Shown here: one piece after another, positions 9,201 to 19,471 of the stretch | Position numbering within the stretch: position 1 is the stretch's first letter | Layout: each line of letters begins with the position of its first letter | Origin: Pseudomonas floridensis | Lineage (GTDB): Bacteria > Pseudomonadota > Gammaproteobacteria > Pseudomonadales > Pseudomonadaceae | Reading direction: 5' to 3' | Assembly (NCBI RefSeq): GCF_002087235.1 | Contig: NZ_MUIO01000058.1 | Coordinates: 1 to 64,000, forward strand | DNA: 64,000 nt | The notes under the pieces: model-generated | Told to the model about the DNA's origin: nothing | Seen by the model: only the letters and a program-made list of their open reading frames with translations | The model's database searches: none | Program-made: the position numbers and the translations under genes

Positions 9201-9770
9201 ATGAGCCAGGTTCATTCCATCGCCGTGTTGGTCGGCAGTTTGCGCAAAGCCTCCATCAATCGAAAAATCGCACTTGCGCTGGCAGAGCTGGCCCCGGACA
9301 CGCTGAAGCTGAACATCCTCGAAATCGGCGACCTTGCGCTGTACAACGAAGACATCGACGCCGAGTCGCCGCCACCGGCCTACAGCAGATTTCGCGAGCA
9401 ACTGGCCGCTGCGGACGGCGTACTTTTCGTCACGCCCGAATACAACCGTTCGGTGCCGGGCGCATTGAAAAACGCCATCGATGTCGGCTCGCGGCCGTAT
9501 GGCAAAAGTGCTTTCAGCGGCAAACCGGGTGCCGTCATCAGTGCCTCGCCCGGCGCCGTGGGCGGATTTGGCGCCAACCATCATCTGCGTCAGTCGCTGG
9601 TCTTTCTGGACGTGCTCTGCCTGCAGCAACCCGAGGCGTATCTCGGCAACGCCGGAACGTTCTTTGATGAGGCAGGCAAACTGTCCGACAAGACTCGTCC
9701 GTTTCTGCAAGCCTTCATCGATGCCTTTGCCGCCTGGGTCGACAAAAACGCCAAGGCTCCGGGCAACTGA
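9201..9770 (+). CDS. chrR: NADPH-dependent FMN reductase, ChrR-like
   Basis: Flavodoxin-fold quinone/chromate reductase. The 189-residue product has the family FMN-phosphate loop GSLRKASINRK and the second flavin segment PEYNRSVPGALKNAIDVGSRP. The N-terminus MSQVHSIAVLVGSLRK matches my memory of P. putida ChrR, which is why I start at 9201 rather than at the ATG 15 bases upstream. Such enzymes reduce quinones by two electrons and limit redox cycling; chromate reduction is a side activity. It stands alone between the small hypothetical gene and the very large gene that follows. Confidence 0.88.
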   Translation: MSQVHSIAVLVGSLRKASINRKIALALAELAPDTLKLNILEIGDLALYNEDIDAESPPPAYSRFREQLAAADGVLFVTPEYNRSVPGALKNAIDVGSRPYGKSAFSGKPGAVISASPGAVGGFGANHHLRQSLVFLDVLCLQQPEAYLGNAGTFFDEAGKLSDKTRPFLQAFIDAFAAWVDKNAKAPGN

Positions 9771-9930
9771 CCCGGTAATCCGTGCCACTGCCGATTGGCA
9801 GGATTCGTCCATCGATTGCTTTATGTAACGCAGATAAAAATCCTGCCATCCATAAGCTGCTTCCTTTTTCCTCTCCCCATGTCCGGCCTGCCGGTGTGGG
9901 TGAGGAGCCGATTGAAAGGAAGTAGCAAGA

Positions 9931-12900
9931 ATGTCTTCATCTCCACCGTATTTTTTCAGCACGTCACTCAAGACGCGATTCGCTCAGGATATTCAGACCG
10001 CGCTTGAAAAGGCCGTACTCAGTACCCGTGAAGGTGCCTGGCTGAAGCGCCTGGTCGATAACATCGAACAACCGCCAGACGCCGGGCCGCTGCCAAGGGT
10101 CGACAGACTGTTCATGGACGACGGTTCATGCGCATGCGCCGAGCTGGCGGGCGCCTTGATGATCAGCGATCCAGAGCAGGCGGATTCACCACTGTTTCTG
10201 AGTACGTTGATGTTCGGCATTGAACGGTTCGAACAGCGAACTGCGCTACTGGCTGCGTTGCAACAGCGATTCGACGAGATTCGTGACGCCTCGTCGGTGC
10301 TCAGCGCCGAACACGTCGAGGGTTCGCTGTTCGACAAGCGCTCCGCCTGGATCATGCGCCAGCAGGCCGAGCATCTTGAGCAGCTTGCGCTGCAACTGCA
10401 TGAATTGCCGGACCTGCGCAAGGCGGTCGGGCAGGCTGTTCAGGGGAGCCTGCGCGATCTGAATACACAGGCCGGGGTCGATGTGTTCAGTCACCCGGTC
10501 CAGATCGTCGAGCCACCTTCATCGGCCGGACAGACGATCCTCCATGTGGCAGGCACTCAGCCGCTGGTTGACGTGGCGCTCAATCACTACGTGGTCGAGG
10601 CGATTCCCGCAGGTTTGCAAAGACAATTCATGGATGCCCGCGGGCGCGTGCTCTCCGAAGCCGAGTCGGCGCAGATCACCCAGGCTCTGGTCAGCGCAAC
10701 ACCTTTGGTAGGCGACGCCTTCGAGCAATTGCTGTCGTCCTACTGGACCAGGATCCGCACGGATGGCAGAACCATGCGCGACTACATGACTCACGCGCTG
10801 GCCGAGACGTTTCGTCAGCATTTGCTCATCGGTCGCGAGCGCGGCGTGCTGAACCAACAGCAATGGCGTGGTCTGAGCCGCGTATTGCCTTCCCATGCCG
10901 CACTGGCTGGCGATGCGGCACCGAGGGTGCGCAAGCTGTCGGTAGCGGTGGCCGGGCAGGAGCCTGTCAAAGTCGTTGGTCAATGGCTGATCGATTTTCC
11001 TCAGGGCGATCCTGCGGGTCTTTATCTGTACTGCCCGTCGCAAGGTGTACGTCGGTTTGACGATCTGGCGCGGCTGACTGCACATTTCTCCGGTTCTCAC
11101 GGCCGAGCTGAGCTGCTGCGATCCTGTTCCTTGAACGACCATCCACTGATCAGGGAGCAGGGCGATATCGAGTTGCGCCTGGAGATTCTAGCCAGGGACT
11201 ATTTTGCGGAGTGCGTGGACTCGGTCATTGCCCTGCAGAAGCGCAACCTGCGTTATGTGCTGGAGCTGCCGGCGCTGGGGTTCGAGAATACACCGGTACG
11301 GATCGATGATGCGCTGGATATCCGGGCGTTGATCGATGGGCGTCTGACGGCCCTGCATGACTCGTGGCGCTGGCGCTCCGGTTCGACGGATTTCGGCCTG
11401 TTCTGGAGCGCTGCCGCGCCAGCAAGGCTGCCGCACCTCTCGGGCGTCACGGCTCCTGTTCGAACCTGGTCTGGCAAGCTGGACAAGATCAGTCGGCTGA
11501 TCGAGCGCATGGAGCCGCTGCATTCCGGCGTGGATGGCTGCATGCGCAACGCACTGAATTTTTATCTGGCGCTTGTTGGCGGCCCGCATCTGGATGCCCG
11601 TGCGCTCTGGGTCTTGCCGGGTGATGACGACCAGCCACCGGTCGCGCTGCTTTCGCTGGCGCTCGAACGCGTCTGCGGGCAGCGGCACGCTGCGCTGTCT
11701 GGCAGCGCCATCTTGCAAGGGCTGCGGGTCACGCTATCCACGCCGTCGGTAGATTATCTTCCGATATCGCTGCTGGAGCAGATGCTGGGCAATGTTCTGG
11801 ATGGTTTTGCCGCACGCTATGCGCGGCAGATCACGGATTTCTACGAGCGTCCGTTACGCCATATCAATACGCGGGTGCGCCCCGGTGCATTGTCATGCCT
11901 TGTTCGTGAATATGCCCTGCGTCTGGAAGTATTCATCGAGCGACGCGTGGCCAAGCTGCCTGCCGAGCTACTGGATGGTCTTCAGCAATTGCTGGACAGG
12001 CCTACGCCTGCCGTGCGCAGGGTTCTGAATGACCAGCAGTTCAAGGCATTCACCTTGTCTATCCGGTTCGGCACGCAGCGCTCGGGTATGGTGATTCCCG
12101 ATGCATTCTTCGCCCGTCGTGCGCAGGGCGGCGGCAAGGCCATCATGTGGATGCTGGCTGAGGGTTTCCGCGTCTTTGACTCGACGCAGGCGCTGACCGA
12201 TCACCTCGTGTCGCAATTGAATGGTGCCGGGGGAGATACCTCCTCGATATTGCAGTTGTTCGCCGAGCCGGACGCCCTGTTGATCCGTCGGCATCTGGAT
12301 AACAACGTGGCGCCGGACATCAGGGTTGAGGCGGAGGAAATTGACGGACACTTCATTCAGGCGCTTCAGAAGCATGCCATTGATCGACAGTGCCGCGCGG
12401 TGAGCAGCTTGTTTTTGCAAGCCTGCACCTGGGGATTGAGGCCGGTTTCATTTACTCATCTGCTCAATCGCGTCGAACGCGACGACCGCAGCCGTCGAAT
12501 GGCGAGCAGTCTGGGGGTAGCGATTCAGTTGGTCATTTACCAGACCATCGTGCCGGTCTGGATCAGCGAAGCGCCACTTGAGGATCAGTTCGCGCTTGCA
12601 GATGCCTTGCGACGGTTTTTCGTGACCTGTGTCGCTCAGGAGGACTTTCTGTTCGACATTCCCGGCCTGCATGGTTATGCCCGGGAATTGCTCAGTGTCA
12701 GGTTAAAAACCGATTTTCCGGAGAAGGAACTCGACCCTGACAACATCATCGTCACGTTGACCCACTATGTGCCCATTCCCGGGGCTGTTGGGCAGGTGCC
12801 TCAATCGATCCCCGCCGCTTCTACCTACGTGAGTGAGCCGCTCAGCGCATTCGCCGTCAATCGTCTGATGTCCCGACAGGACGGCGCCCTGTCGCTGACC

Positions 12901-15156
12901 TCGCAGGACGGCAAGCCGCTCGACGCGGGCCTGACACCCGCTTATGTAAGGGGGGTGGTTGACTCACTGGATGTGGCTGCGGGCTATCGGAGGATGCTGG
13001 AGAAAGTGCTGGTCAAGACGGATCCGGCGTATGCCAGGCGACAAAAGCTGTTTGCCGAGCAGATACCTGCCGTAGAGTTGCTGAGGGCGCTGGCATTCAA
13101 ATTGAAAGGTGAGTTGTCTGCTAAAGCCTACCGGTTTATCGACGCCGTACTGAACATGCCGGACGGGATAGCCCGTTTGTCAGTGGACGGATGCCGGATC
13201 GGGATCAGCCCTCTGTTGTTGCTACCCGCAGCGGAGGGTTGGGAAGCCACGACAGTGCTCAATACTTATCTGATTGCGCCCATGGAAAAACAGCCGGGAC
13301 CTTGGATTCTCTACGTTCTGATGCACGACGAGTTCGTGTTCAAGGAGTACGCGGATCAGGCTGCTCTGCTGGCGGACATACGAACGTCCAGCAGTCTTCA
13401 GACGCTGATGTTGCAGCGCATCGAGCCTGGCATGCGGCATATCTATGACAAGGGCGGTTTCATGGAGCCTCATCTGCCGTTCAGTGTGGAGTCGTCCTGG
13501 GATCTTCCTCTGGAACGCCCGCAACCTGTGACGCTGGAATTTCGTCCGTTCGAAGGCAACGCGCTTGAATACTTGTTTCGGGGCGCTCTGCAATTTCTGA
13601 AGCTTCAGATAAAGGAGCAAAGCGTCTCCAATGCCGAACATAGTCGCAACAAGGCTCAGTACCTGTTTACCCTGGGCACCGAGCAGGTCATGGCCTTGCT
13701 GCCGGGGCGTCTGGGCGCGCTCGTGGGGGTATGGCAGAGCCAGGCGCTGTTCAATTCTTCATTGACCTCGGCCAGTGAAAAGAGTTGGGGCAAGGCGGTG
13801 TCCGAATTCCTGGCGGCGCTGGGTGTGCTGATTTCTTCGAAACAGGATCCGCAGTCAGGGCTCGGGGAAGGGGAGGATATCTATCTTGAGCCGCAGGAAG
13901 GTGTGGAGGAGGAGAGCGGCGAAACCGAAGATGTCCCTTCCTTTCCGGATTTTTCCTGGAGCAATGGTTCGCTGACAGACCAGGTGCGCGTCCGGCTGCG
14001 CGCGTTCGAGGTCACTGACGTTGCGTTGAACACGCTGACCAAGGATGAAATGTTCAATACCTATGATGATCTTGCGACGGGCAAAAGATACGCCTCCATC
14101 GATGGCAAGGCCTATCAGGTACGTTCTGGGCCGGAAGGATGGTCCATCGTTGCAGGCGACCTGATGGGGCCTCCGATCCGGTTGAATCGAGACCAGCGCT
14201 GGATGCTCGATTTGCCCGGAGGCCTCAAGGGCGGCGGCGGCATAGTTTCGCGGGCAAAAACCAGAATGGTCGATGGCGATGTCGACGATGTAATGGTCGT
14301 CACTGCCCGCGGAATGGAGCAGATTCGCAGTTCTTTTCAGGAAATGGCATGTGCCATCGAGGAAGGGCACGCTCAGGCACGGTTGTATCTGGAAAACTGT
14401 ATGAACAACCTGGCCCGCCACGCGGCCAATGGTGAAATGGATGGGCGGGTGAAGAAAATCCTTGGCGATTTTTTCGACCATAGAAGTCCTGATCCCAGGC
14501 TGCACGATGCCGTCAAGCACGTCGTCACTACGCTATACGAGGGCTTGATGGACCCGTCTCTTTCGCCTGTCGACTCGACACGCTATGTGGTCGGCATCAA
14601 TCGGTACGGTGAGGAGATGGTGAGTGCCTTCGTACTTCCAAAGGATCCTTTGAAGCGTCTGTATCTGACCGAACACTTTTTCCGGGTGCCCAGTTATCGT
14701 CTGAAACTGGGAGTGTTGCGAGCAGGGCAGTTCAAATTCGGTGATCACTACCGCAGCGCGATTCTGCTCCACGAACTCTCGCACCTGGTACTCGATACCG
14801 AAGACATTGCGTACGTCGACGGCCATGCGCCTTTTATCGACATGCTGGAAGACGCGCCGCGTTATCGGCTAAGGGTCAAGAACGAACAGATCCTCAAGCA
14901 ACAGAAGGCATTGTCCTATCAGACCGACCGCTCCCAGTTGTTCAAGAACCTGGACGAAGGGGCCTGGCGTGATCTGAGCCGTACGGACGGCGCCGCCAAA
15001 GGCACCATTTTGCGTCTCACTGGCAAAAAAAGTCTGGAGCAAGCGCGCGATGTGTTCTATTCCGACGTACAAAAGCGCACTGACATCATGCTCGCCAATG
15101 CCGATTCGGTAGCATTACTGGTTACGTTGCTTGGACGTGAACGGTTCACCGATTGA
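9931..15156 (+). CDS. Giant toxin/effector-like protein with C-terminal aspzincin metalloprotease motif
   Basis: A single uninterrupted 1741-codon gene with a good ribosome site (AAAGGAAG) 9 bases before ATG 9931. There is no signal peptide and no obvious membrane span. The N-terminal two thirds, with blocks such as LLSSYWTRIRTDGRTMRDYM and GLYLYCPSQGVRRFDDLARL, resemble the large Pseudomonas proteins annotated as dermonecrotic-toxin/DUF6543; this is a recollection of style, not an alignment. An acidic linker (EGEDIYLEPQEGVEEESGE) lies near residue 1310. The C-terminus carries HELSH at 1614-1618, then TED (Asp1625), and NADS near 1723-1726, the order of motifs in M35-like aspzincin metalloproteases. 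No hrp box is visible upstream, so type III delivery is unsupported. Confidence 0.75.
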   Translation: MSSSPPYFFSTSLKTRFAQDIQTALEKAVLSTREGAWLKRLVDNIEQPPDAGPLPRVDRLFMDDGSCACAELAGALMISDPEQADSPLFLSTLMFGIERFEQRTALLAALQQRFDEIRDASSVLSAEHVEGSLFDKRSAWIMRQQAEHLEQLALQLHELPDLRKAVGQAVQGSLRDLNTQAGVDVFSHPVQIVEPPSSAGQTILHVAGTQPLVDVALNHYVVEAIPAGLQRQFMDARGRVLSEAESAQITQALVSATPLVGDAFEQLLSSYWTRIRTDGRTMRDYMTHALAETFRQHLLIGRERGVLNQQQWRGLSRVLPSHAALAGDAAPRVRKLSVAVAGQEPVKVVGQWLIDFPQGDPAGLYLYCPSQGVRRFDDLARLTAHFSGSHGRAELLRSCSLNDHPLIREQGDIELRLEILARDYFAECVDSVIALQKRNLRYVLELPALGFENTPVRIDDALDIRALIDGRLTALHDSWRWRSGSTDFGLFWSAAAPARLPHLSGVTAPVRTWSGKLDKISRLIERMEPLHSGVDGCMRNALNFYLALVGGPHLDARALWVLPGDDDQPPVALLSLALERVCGQRHAALSGSAILQGLRVTLSTPSVDYLPISLLEQMLGNVLDGFAARYARQITDFYERPLRHINTRVRPGALSCLVREYALRLEVFIERRVAKLPAELLDGLQQLLDRPTPAVRRVLNDQQFKAFTLSIRFGTQRSGMVIPDAFFARRAQGGGKAIMWMLAEGFRVFDSTQALTDHLVSQLNGAGGDTSSILQLFAEPDALLIRRHLDNNVAPDIRVEAEEIDGHFIQALQKHAIDRQCRAVSSLFLQACTWGLRPVSFTHLLNRVERDDRSRRMASSLGVAIQLVIYQTIVPVWISEAPLEDQFALADALRRFFVTCVAQEDFLFDIPGLHGYARELLSVRLKTDFPEKELDPDNIIVTLTHYVPIPGAVGQVPQSIPAASTYVSEPLSAFAVNRLMSRQDGALSLTSQDGKPLDAGLTPAYVRGVVDSLDVAAGYRRMLEKVLVKTDPAYARRQKLFAEQIPAVELLRALAFKLKGELSAKAYRFIDAVLNMPDGIARLSVDGCRIGISPLLLLPAAEGWEATTVLNTYLIAPMEKQPGPWILYVLMHDEFVFKEYADQAALLADIRTSSSLQTLMLQRIEPGMRHIYDKGGFMEPHLPFSVESSWDLPLERPQPVTLEFRPFEGNALEYLFRGALQFLKLQIKEQSVSNAEHSRNKAQYLFTLGTEQVMALLPGRLGALVGVWQSQALFNSSLTSASEKSWGKAVSEFLAALGVLISSKQDPQSGLGEGEDIYLEPQEGVEEESGETEDVPSFPDFSWSNGSLTDQVRVRLRAFEVTDVALNTLTKDEMFNTYDDLATGKRYASIDGKAYQVRSGPEGWSIVAGDLMGPPIRLNRDQRWMLDLPGGLKGGGGIVSRAKTRMVDGDVDDVMVVTARGMEQIRSSFQEMACAIEEGHAQARLYLENCMNNLARHAANGEMDGRVKKILGDFFDHRSPDPRLHDAVKHVVTTLYEGLMDPSLSPVDSTRYVVGINRYGEEMVSAFVLPKDPLKRLYLTEHFFRVPSYRLKLGVLRAGQFKFGDHYRSAILLHELSHLVLDTEDIAYVDGHAPFIDMLEDAPRYRLRVKNEQILKQQKALSYQTDRSQLFKNLDEGAWRDLSRTDGAAKGTILRLTGKKSLEQARDVFYSDVQKRTDIMLANADSVALLVTLLGRERFTD

Positions 15157-15207
15157 CCAATGGCCCGCGGCATTCATTGATGGCCGGAATGAAACAGCTC
15201 GCGAAAG

Positions 15208-15239
15208 CGGCATAGGCCCGATACGTTAAGCCTATGCCG
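15208..15239. terminator. Hairpin between convergent genes
   Basis: CGGCATAGGC pairs exactly with GCCTATGCCG across a 12-base loop. It sits 51 bases past the giant gene and 13 bases past the acyl-CoA dehydrogenase stop on the other strand, the place for a bidirectional terminator. T-runs are absent. Confidence 0.5.
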
Positions 15240-15252
15240 TGCGCCGGGTGAT

Positions 15253-16404
15253 TCAAACCAGATAGTGGCGAAGCTCGCGGGCGATCAGCAAGCGCTGGAT
15301 TTCACTGGAGCCTTCATAGATCTGGGTGATGCGGGCGTCCCGATAATAGCGTTCGACCGGGTAATCCTCGAGATACCCGTAGCCACCGTGAATCTGAATG
15401 GCTTTTGAGCACACCCGCTCGGCCATTTCCGAGGCGAACAGTTTGGCCTGGGATGCTTCCGAAAGACATGGCTGACCGGCGCTGCGCAGGCGGGCGGCGT
15501 GCAGGATCAGCAGTCTGGCGGCGTTGATGCGGGTGTGCATATCGGCCAGCAGATTGGCGATGCTTTGATGCTCGATGATCGGCTTGTCGAACTGCACGCG
15601 CTCCCGGGCATAGGCCAGCGCCGCTTCGAAGGCGGCGCGGGCGATCCCCAAGGCCTGAGCGGCAATGCCGATGCGTCCGCCTTCAAGGTTGGACAAGGCG
15701 ATGGCCAGCCCCTTGCCGCGTTCACCCAGTAGATTGGCCGCCGGGATACGACAGTTGTTGAGCGTGACCGCGCAGGTGTCCGATGCGCGGATGCCCATCT
15801 TGTGTTCGCTACGATCCACGACAAAACCGGGGTTTTCAGTCGGTACCAGAAAGGCCGAGAGGCCTTTCTTGCCCAGCTCGGGATCGGTCACGGCAAACAC
15901 GATTGCCAGCTGCGCCCGCTTGCCGTTGCTGACGAACTGCTTGGCACCGTTGATGACCCACTCATCACCCTGCAACTCGGCGCGGGTGCGCAGGTTGTGG
16001 GCTTCGGAGCCTGCGTGGGGTTCGGTCAGGCAGAAGCAGCCGATGGCCTTGCCGGTGGCGAGCTTTTCCAGCCAGGCGTGTTTCTGTTCGTCGGTGCCGT
16101 AGTTGAGGATCGGACCGCAGCCGACCGAGCTGTGGACGCTCATCAGCGTGCCGGTGGCGGCATCGGCAGCGGAAATTTCCTCGACTGCCAGCGCGTAGGC
16201 CACGTAATCGATGTAGGTGCCGCCCCACTGTTCGGGCACCACCATGCCCAGCAGGCCCAATTCACCGAGCTTGCCGACCAGCGCGTCGTCGATCCAGCCA
16301 GCCTTTTCCCAGGCCTGGGCGTGCGGGGCGATTTCATTGCGGGCGAAGTCACGCGCCATGTCGCGAATCATCACCTGCTCTTCGGTCAGTTCCAGATCGT
16401 GCAT
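15253..16404 (-). CDS. Acyl-CoA dehydrogenase (isobutyryl/short-branched-chain type likely)
   Basis: FAD enzyme of 383 residues that forms the alpha-beta double bond of an acyl-CoA and passes electrons to ETF. Family landmarks are [43 protein letters not shown], the C-terminal [22 protein letters not shown] and YEGSSEIQR with the catalytic Glu near 364. It is separated by 3 bases from the 3-hydroxyisobutyryl-CoA hydrolase-like gene upstream, so they form an operon. That pairing points to valine catabolism (isobutyryl-CoA to methacrylyl-CoA); the acyl chain preference is inferred from context. Confidence 0.92.
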   Translation of the reverse strand: MHDLELTEEQVMIRDMARDFARNEIAPHAQAWEKAGWIDDALVGKLGELGLLGMVVPEQWGGTYIDYVAYALAVEEISAADAATGTLMSVHSSVGCGPILNYGTDEQKHAWLEKLATGKAIGCFCLTEPHAGSEAHNLRTRAELQGDEWVINGAKQFVSNGKRAQLAIVFAVTDPELGKKGLSAFLVPTENPGFVVDRSEHKMGIRASDTCAVTLNNCRIPAANLLGERGKGLAIALSNLEGGRIGIAAQALGIARAAFEAALAYARERVQFDKPIIEHQSIANLLADMHTRINAARLLILHAARLRSAGQPCLSEASQAKLFASEMAERVCSKAIQIHGGYGYLEDYPVERYYRDARITQIYEGSSEIQRLLIARELRHYLV

Positions 16405-16407
16405 GAA

Positions 16408-17505
16408 TCAGGTCTCCTGGCCGCTGAAAAAACTGTCGACATGCGCAGCGCTGACATCCTGTGCACTGTCGTGTTTCCAACGCGGCTTCTTGTCTTTATC
16501 GATGATGAGGGCGCGAATGCCTTCGATCAGATCTCCACGCTCGAACCATTGGCGATCCAGGTGCAGTTCCATCGCGAAGCACCCGTGCAGTGAAAGGTGT
16601 TGTCCCCGGCGCAGCATTTCCAGGGTCACAGCCATCGCTAGTGGCGAGTGGCCTTGCATTTTCTTGACGGTATCCAGCGCCCATTGGCGCGTGTCGCCGA
16701 TGGTCACCTCTTGCAGTTGTTCAAGAATGCTCGGGATATCGGGCAGGCCAAAAAAATGGTCGATCGCAGGACGAAGCAGTTCAAGAGGCGGGTGTGGCAG
16801 ACGCTGGGTGCCGAGTTTGGCCATCGCGCCTTGCAGGTCCTTGAGCGGGGTCGATTTCCACTTCAGGTGATCGAGCATGTGATCGAGACGCGGCAGCATT
16901 TCGCTGCTCATTGACCAGTCAGCCAGCCCGCAATACAGCGCGTCGGCAGCGTTGATCTGGCTGCCGGTCACGCCGAGCCAGGTGCCGAGCTCGCCCGGTA
17001 AGCGGGAGAGGAAATAGCTGCCACCGACATCCGGAAAATAGCCGATCGCAACTTCCGGCATCGCCAGACGGCTGCGCTCGGTGACCACGCGCAGGTCTGC
17101 TCCCTGCACCAGACCCATCCCGCCGCCCAGCACCAGGCCGTCCATCAACGCCATTACGGGCTTGCGGTAACTGTGAACAGTGAGGTCCAGTGCGTACTCT
17201 TCGGCGAAGAATGCCTGATGCAGATCGAGGCCGTTACGGTGGCTATCGTACAACGAGCGGATATCGCCACCGGCGCAGAATGCCTTGCCACCAGCGCCTC
17301 GCAGCACGACGGCATGGATACCGTCATCTTCGGCCCAGGTATCGAGCTGGTGCTTGAGCGTGCGCACCATCTCAAGATCCAGGGCATTGAGGTCAGCGGG
17401 ACGATTGAGGGTCAGGTGACCGATATGATTACGTACCTCCACCACAACCGCGCCCCGGTGGGCAGGGCGTCGGACCGTCAGGGCGGATGAAGCCTGTGAA
17501 CTCAT
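16408..17505 (-). CDS. 3-hydroxyisobutyryl-CoA hydrolase / enoyl-CoA hydratase family
   Basis: Crotonase-fold protein of 365 residues, longer than simple enoyl-CoA hydratases (about 260) and matching the hydrolase branch. Visible blocks are the oxyanion-hole segment KAFCAGGDIRSLYD, the second one VLGGGMGLVQGAD, and AMPEVAIGYFPDVGGSYFLSRLPG with the acidic catalytic residues. It would release 3-hydroxyisobutyrate from its CoA ester in valine breakdown, preventing build-up of reactive methacrylyl-CoA. It is first in a two-gene operon with the acyl-CoA dehydrogenase. A 283-base region separates it from the divergent efflux genes. Confidence 0.88.
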   Translation of the reverse strand: MSSQASSALTVRRPAHRGAVVVEVRNHIGHLTLNRPADLNALDLEMVRTLKHQLDTWAEDDGIHAVVLRGAGGKAFCAGGDIRSLYDSHRNGLDLHQAFFAEEYALDLTVHSYRKPVMALMDGLVLGGGMGLVQGADLRVVTERSRLAMPEVAIGYFPDVGGSYFLSRLPGELGTWLGVTGSQINAADALYCGLADWSMSSEMLPRLDHMLDHLKWKSTPLKDLQGAMAKLGTQRLPHPPLELLRPAIDHFFGLPDIPSILEQLQEVTIGDTRQWALDTVKKMQGHSPLAMAVTLEMLRRGQHLSLHGCFAMELHLDRQWFERGDLIEGIRALIIDKDKKPRWKHDSAQDVSAAHVDSFFSGQET

Positions 17506-17788
17506 TCTGAACTCCTTGTTCGTTTACGCTTTCTTCTTGTCTGTTCCCGGCGTCGCAGCAGATCCTAGCAGTGCAAATGTGCAAAGCAAAACTGCGTTTA
17601 AGCATAGCTTCAAGTTTCAAATGGCCACTATTTATGCCTGATCACGCCGCGATGAGCCTCGAGCCGTAGGGCGGGTCGCAGGAATCCTCAGGACTTGATG
17701 AGTATTCTGTCCGCTGTGACTGTCACACAATGAATTCCTCGATCCCTTCAAAGAATGATCTCCATGAACCACCTGCCATGAGCGAGCT

Positions 17789-19471
17789 TTGGTGAGCGAT
17801 AAGTACGCCCCACGCGAATGGGCGCCCCATGAACGTCCGACCATGCCGGGTTCGCCTTCGACGCCCTTGCACTCCACTGCGCGGCGCTGGGCCTTTGCGC
17901 TGGTCGGCGTGATCGTCGCCCTCACGGGCGGGCTGGGCAACGCGCTGGTGATTGCCAACCTGCCCTATTTGCAGGGCGCGCTGGGTGCCACCTCGCAGGA
18001 TATTGCCTGGCTGCCGGCCGCCTACATAATGACCAACGTTTCGATGAACCTGCTGTTGGTGAAATTTCGCCAGCAGTTTGGCTTGCGCGCGTTTACCGAG
18101 CTGTTTCTGGTGCTGTATGCGCTGGTCACGCTGGCGCACCTGTTCGTCAATGACATCGATTCGGCCATCGCGGTGCGTGCCGCCCATGGCATGGTTGGCG
18201 CGGCGCTCAGTACGCTGGGTCTGTATTACATGATTCAGGCCTTCCCGCAGAAGTGGCGACTCAAGGCGCTGGTGCTGGGATTGGGTACCGCGCAACTGGC
18301 CACGCCGCTGGCGCGACTGGTGTCCGAAGACCTGTTGCAGATTGCCCAGTGGCGCGGCCTGTACCTGTTCGAGCTGGGTATGGCAATGCTGTCGCTGGGC
18401 TGTGTCCTGCTGCTCAAGCTGCCACCGGGCGATCGCTTCAAGGCTTTCGAGAAACTCGACTTCCTGACGTTTGGCCTGCTGGCGCCGGGTTTTGCACTGT
18501 TGTGCGCGGTACTGTCGCTGGGGCGTATCGAATGGTGGCTGGAGGCGCCGTGGATCGGCATCGCTTCGGCAGCGTCCATCGCGTTGATCTGCGCAGGACT
18601 TGCCATCGAGCACAACCGCGGCAATCCGCTGTTGATCACGCGCTGGCTGGGCAGCGGCGCGATTCTGCGGCTGGGGCTGGCGGTGATTCTGTTCCGCATC
18701 GTGTTGTCCGAGCAATCCGTTGGGGCGGTCGGTTTTTTGCAGGCCCTGAACATGGGCAGCCAGCAACTGCACACGCTTTATCTGGTGATGTTGCTGGGCA
18801 GTGTCGCCGGGCTGGCAGTCAGTGCGCTGACGATCAACCCTGCGCACCTGATCAAGCCTTTGCTGATCTCATTGGCAATGATGGCGGCAGGCGCCTGGAT
18901 GGACAGCCACTCCACCAACCTGACCCGGCAATCGAACATGTACCTCAGCCAGTTTCTGCTGGCCTTCGGCGGCACTTTTTTTCTCGGGCCGACGCTGGTG
19001 CTGGGCATCAGTGGCGTGCTTGCCAACCCGCGCAATATGGTGAGCTTCTCGGTACTGTTCGGGATCACCCAGAACATCGGCGGCCTGATCGGATCGGCCG
19101 CGCTTGGCACGTTCCAGATCGTGCGCGAGAAGTTTCACTCCAGTCATATCGTCGAACACCTGACCCTGATCAATCCACTGGTGCAGTCGCGCTTGCAGAG
19201 TTACAGCGCCAGTTACGGCTCAGTGATCGCCGATCCCGCGCAACGTAACACCCAAGGCATCCGCGCCATGGCCACTGCGGCGACCCGCGAGGCCAATGTA
19301 CTGGCCTATAACGACGTCTTCATGCTGATCGCGTTGATTGCCGTGCTGACCATGGTCTGGATTTCCTTCCGGGTCATCTGGCTGAAAATGACCACTCAAC
19401 CTCAAGCGCTGGCCCCTGTTGCACCAGCCGCTTCGCCTTCCGTATCACCGACCGGCGCACACCCTTCATGA
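17789..19471 (+). CDS. MFS efflux transporter, EmrB/DHA2-type
   Basis: Inner-membrane proton-driven drug or toxin exporter with many hydrophobic segments, consistent with the 14-helix DHA2 family. The first span carries VIVALTGGLGNALVIANLPYL, with the family feature IAWLPAAYIMTNV. The start is uncertain: TTG at 17789 gives 560 residues, and the in-frame ATG at 17843 (MPGSPSTPLHS) gives 542. The stop overlaps the next start by ATGA, so it is coupled to the HlyD-type adaptor. Together they make the inner-membrane pump and periplasmic adaptor of a tripartite exporter; no outer-membrane channel gene lies nearby. Confidence 0.88.
   Translation: MVSDKYAPREWAPHERPTMPGSPSTPLHSTARRWAFALVGVIVALTGGLGNALVIANLPYLQGALGATSQDIAWLPAAYIMTNVSMNLLLVKFRQQFGLRAFTELFLVLYALVTLAHLFVNDIDSAIAVRAAHGMVGAALSTLGLYYMIQAFPQKWRLKALVLGLGTAQLATPLARLVSEDLLQIAQWRGLYLFELGMAMLSLGCVLLLKLPPGDRFKAFEKLDFLTFGLLAPGFALLCAVLSLGRIEWWLEAPWIGIASAASIALICAGLAIEHNRGNPLLITRWLGSGAILRLGLAVILFRIVLSEQSVGAVGFLQALNMGSQQLHTLYLVMLLGSVAGLAVSALTINPAHLIKPLLISLAMMAAGAWMDSHSTNLTRQSNMYLSQFLLAFGGTFFLGPTLVLGISGVLANPRNMVSFSVLFGITQNIGGLIGSAALGTFQIVREKFHSSHIVEHLTLINPLVQSRLQSYSASYGSVIADPAQRNTQGIRAMATAATREANVLAYNDVFMLIALIAVLTMVWISFRVIWLKMTTQPQALAPVAPAASPSVSPTGAHPS

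Noticed and set aside
9771..9930. Search for an hrp box (GGAACC-N15/16-CCAC) upstream of the giant gene
   Set aside because: No GGAACC-like -35 with correctly spaced CCAC is present, so I do not call the protein a type III effector or give it a Hop name.
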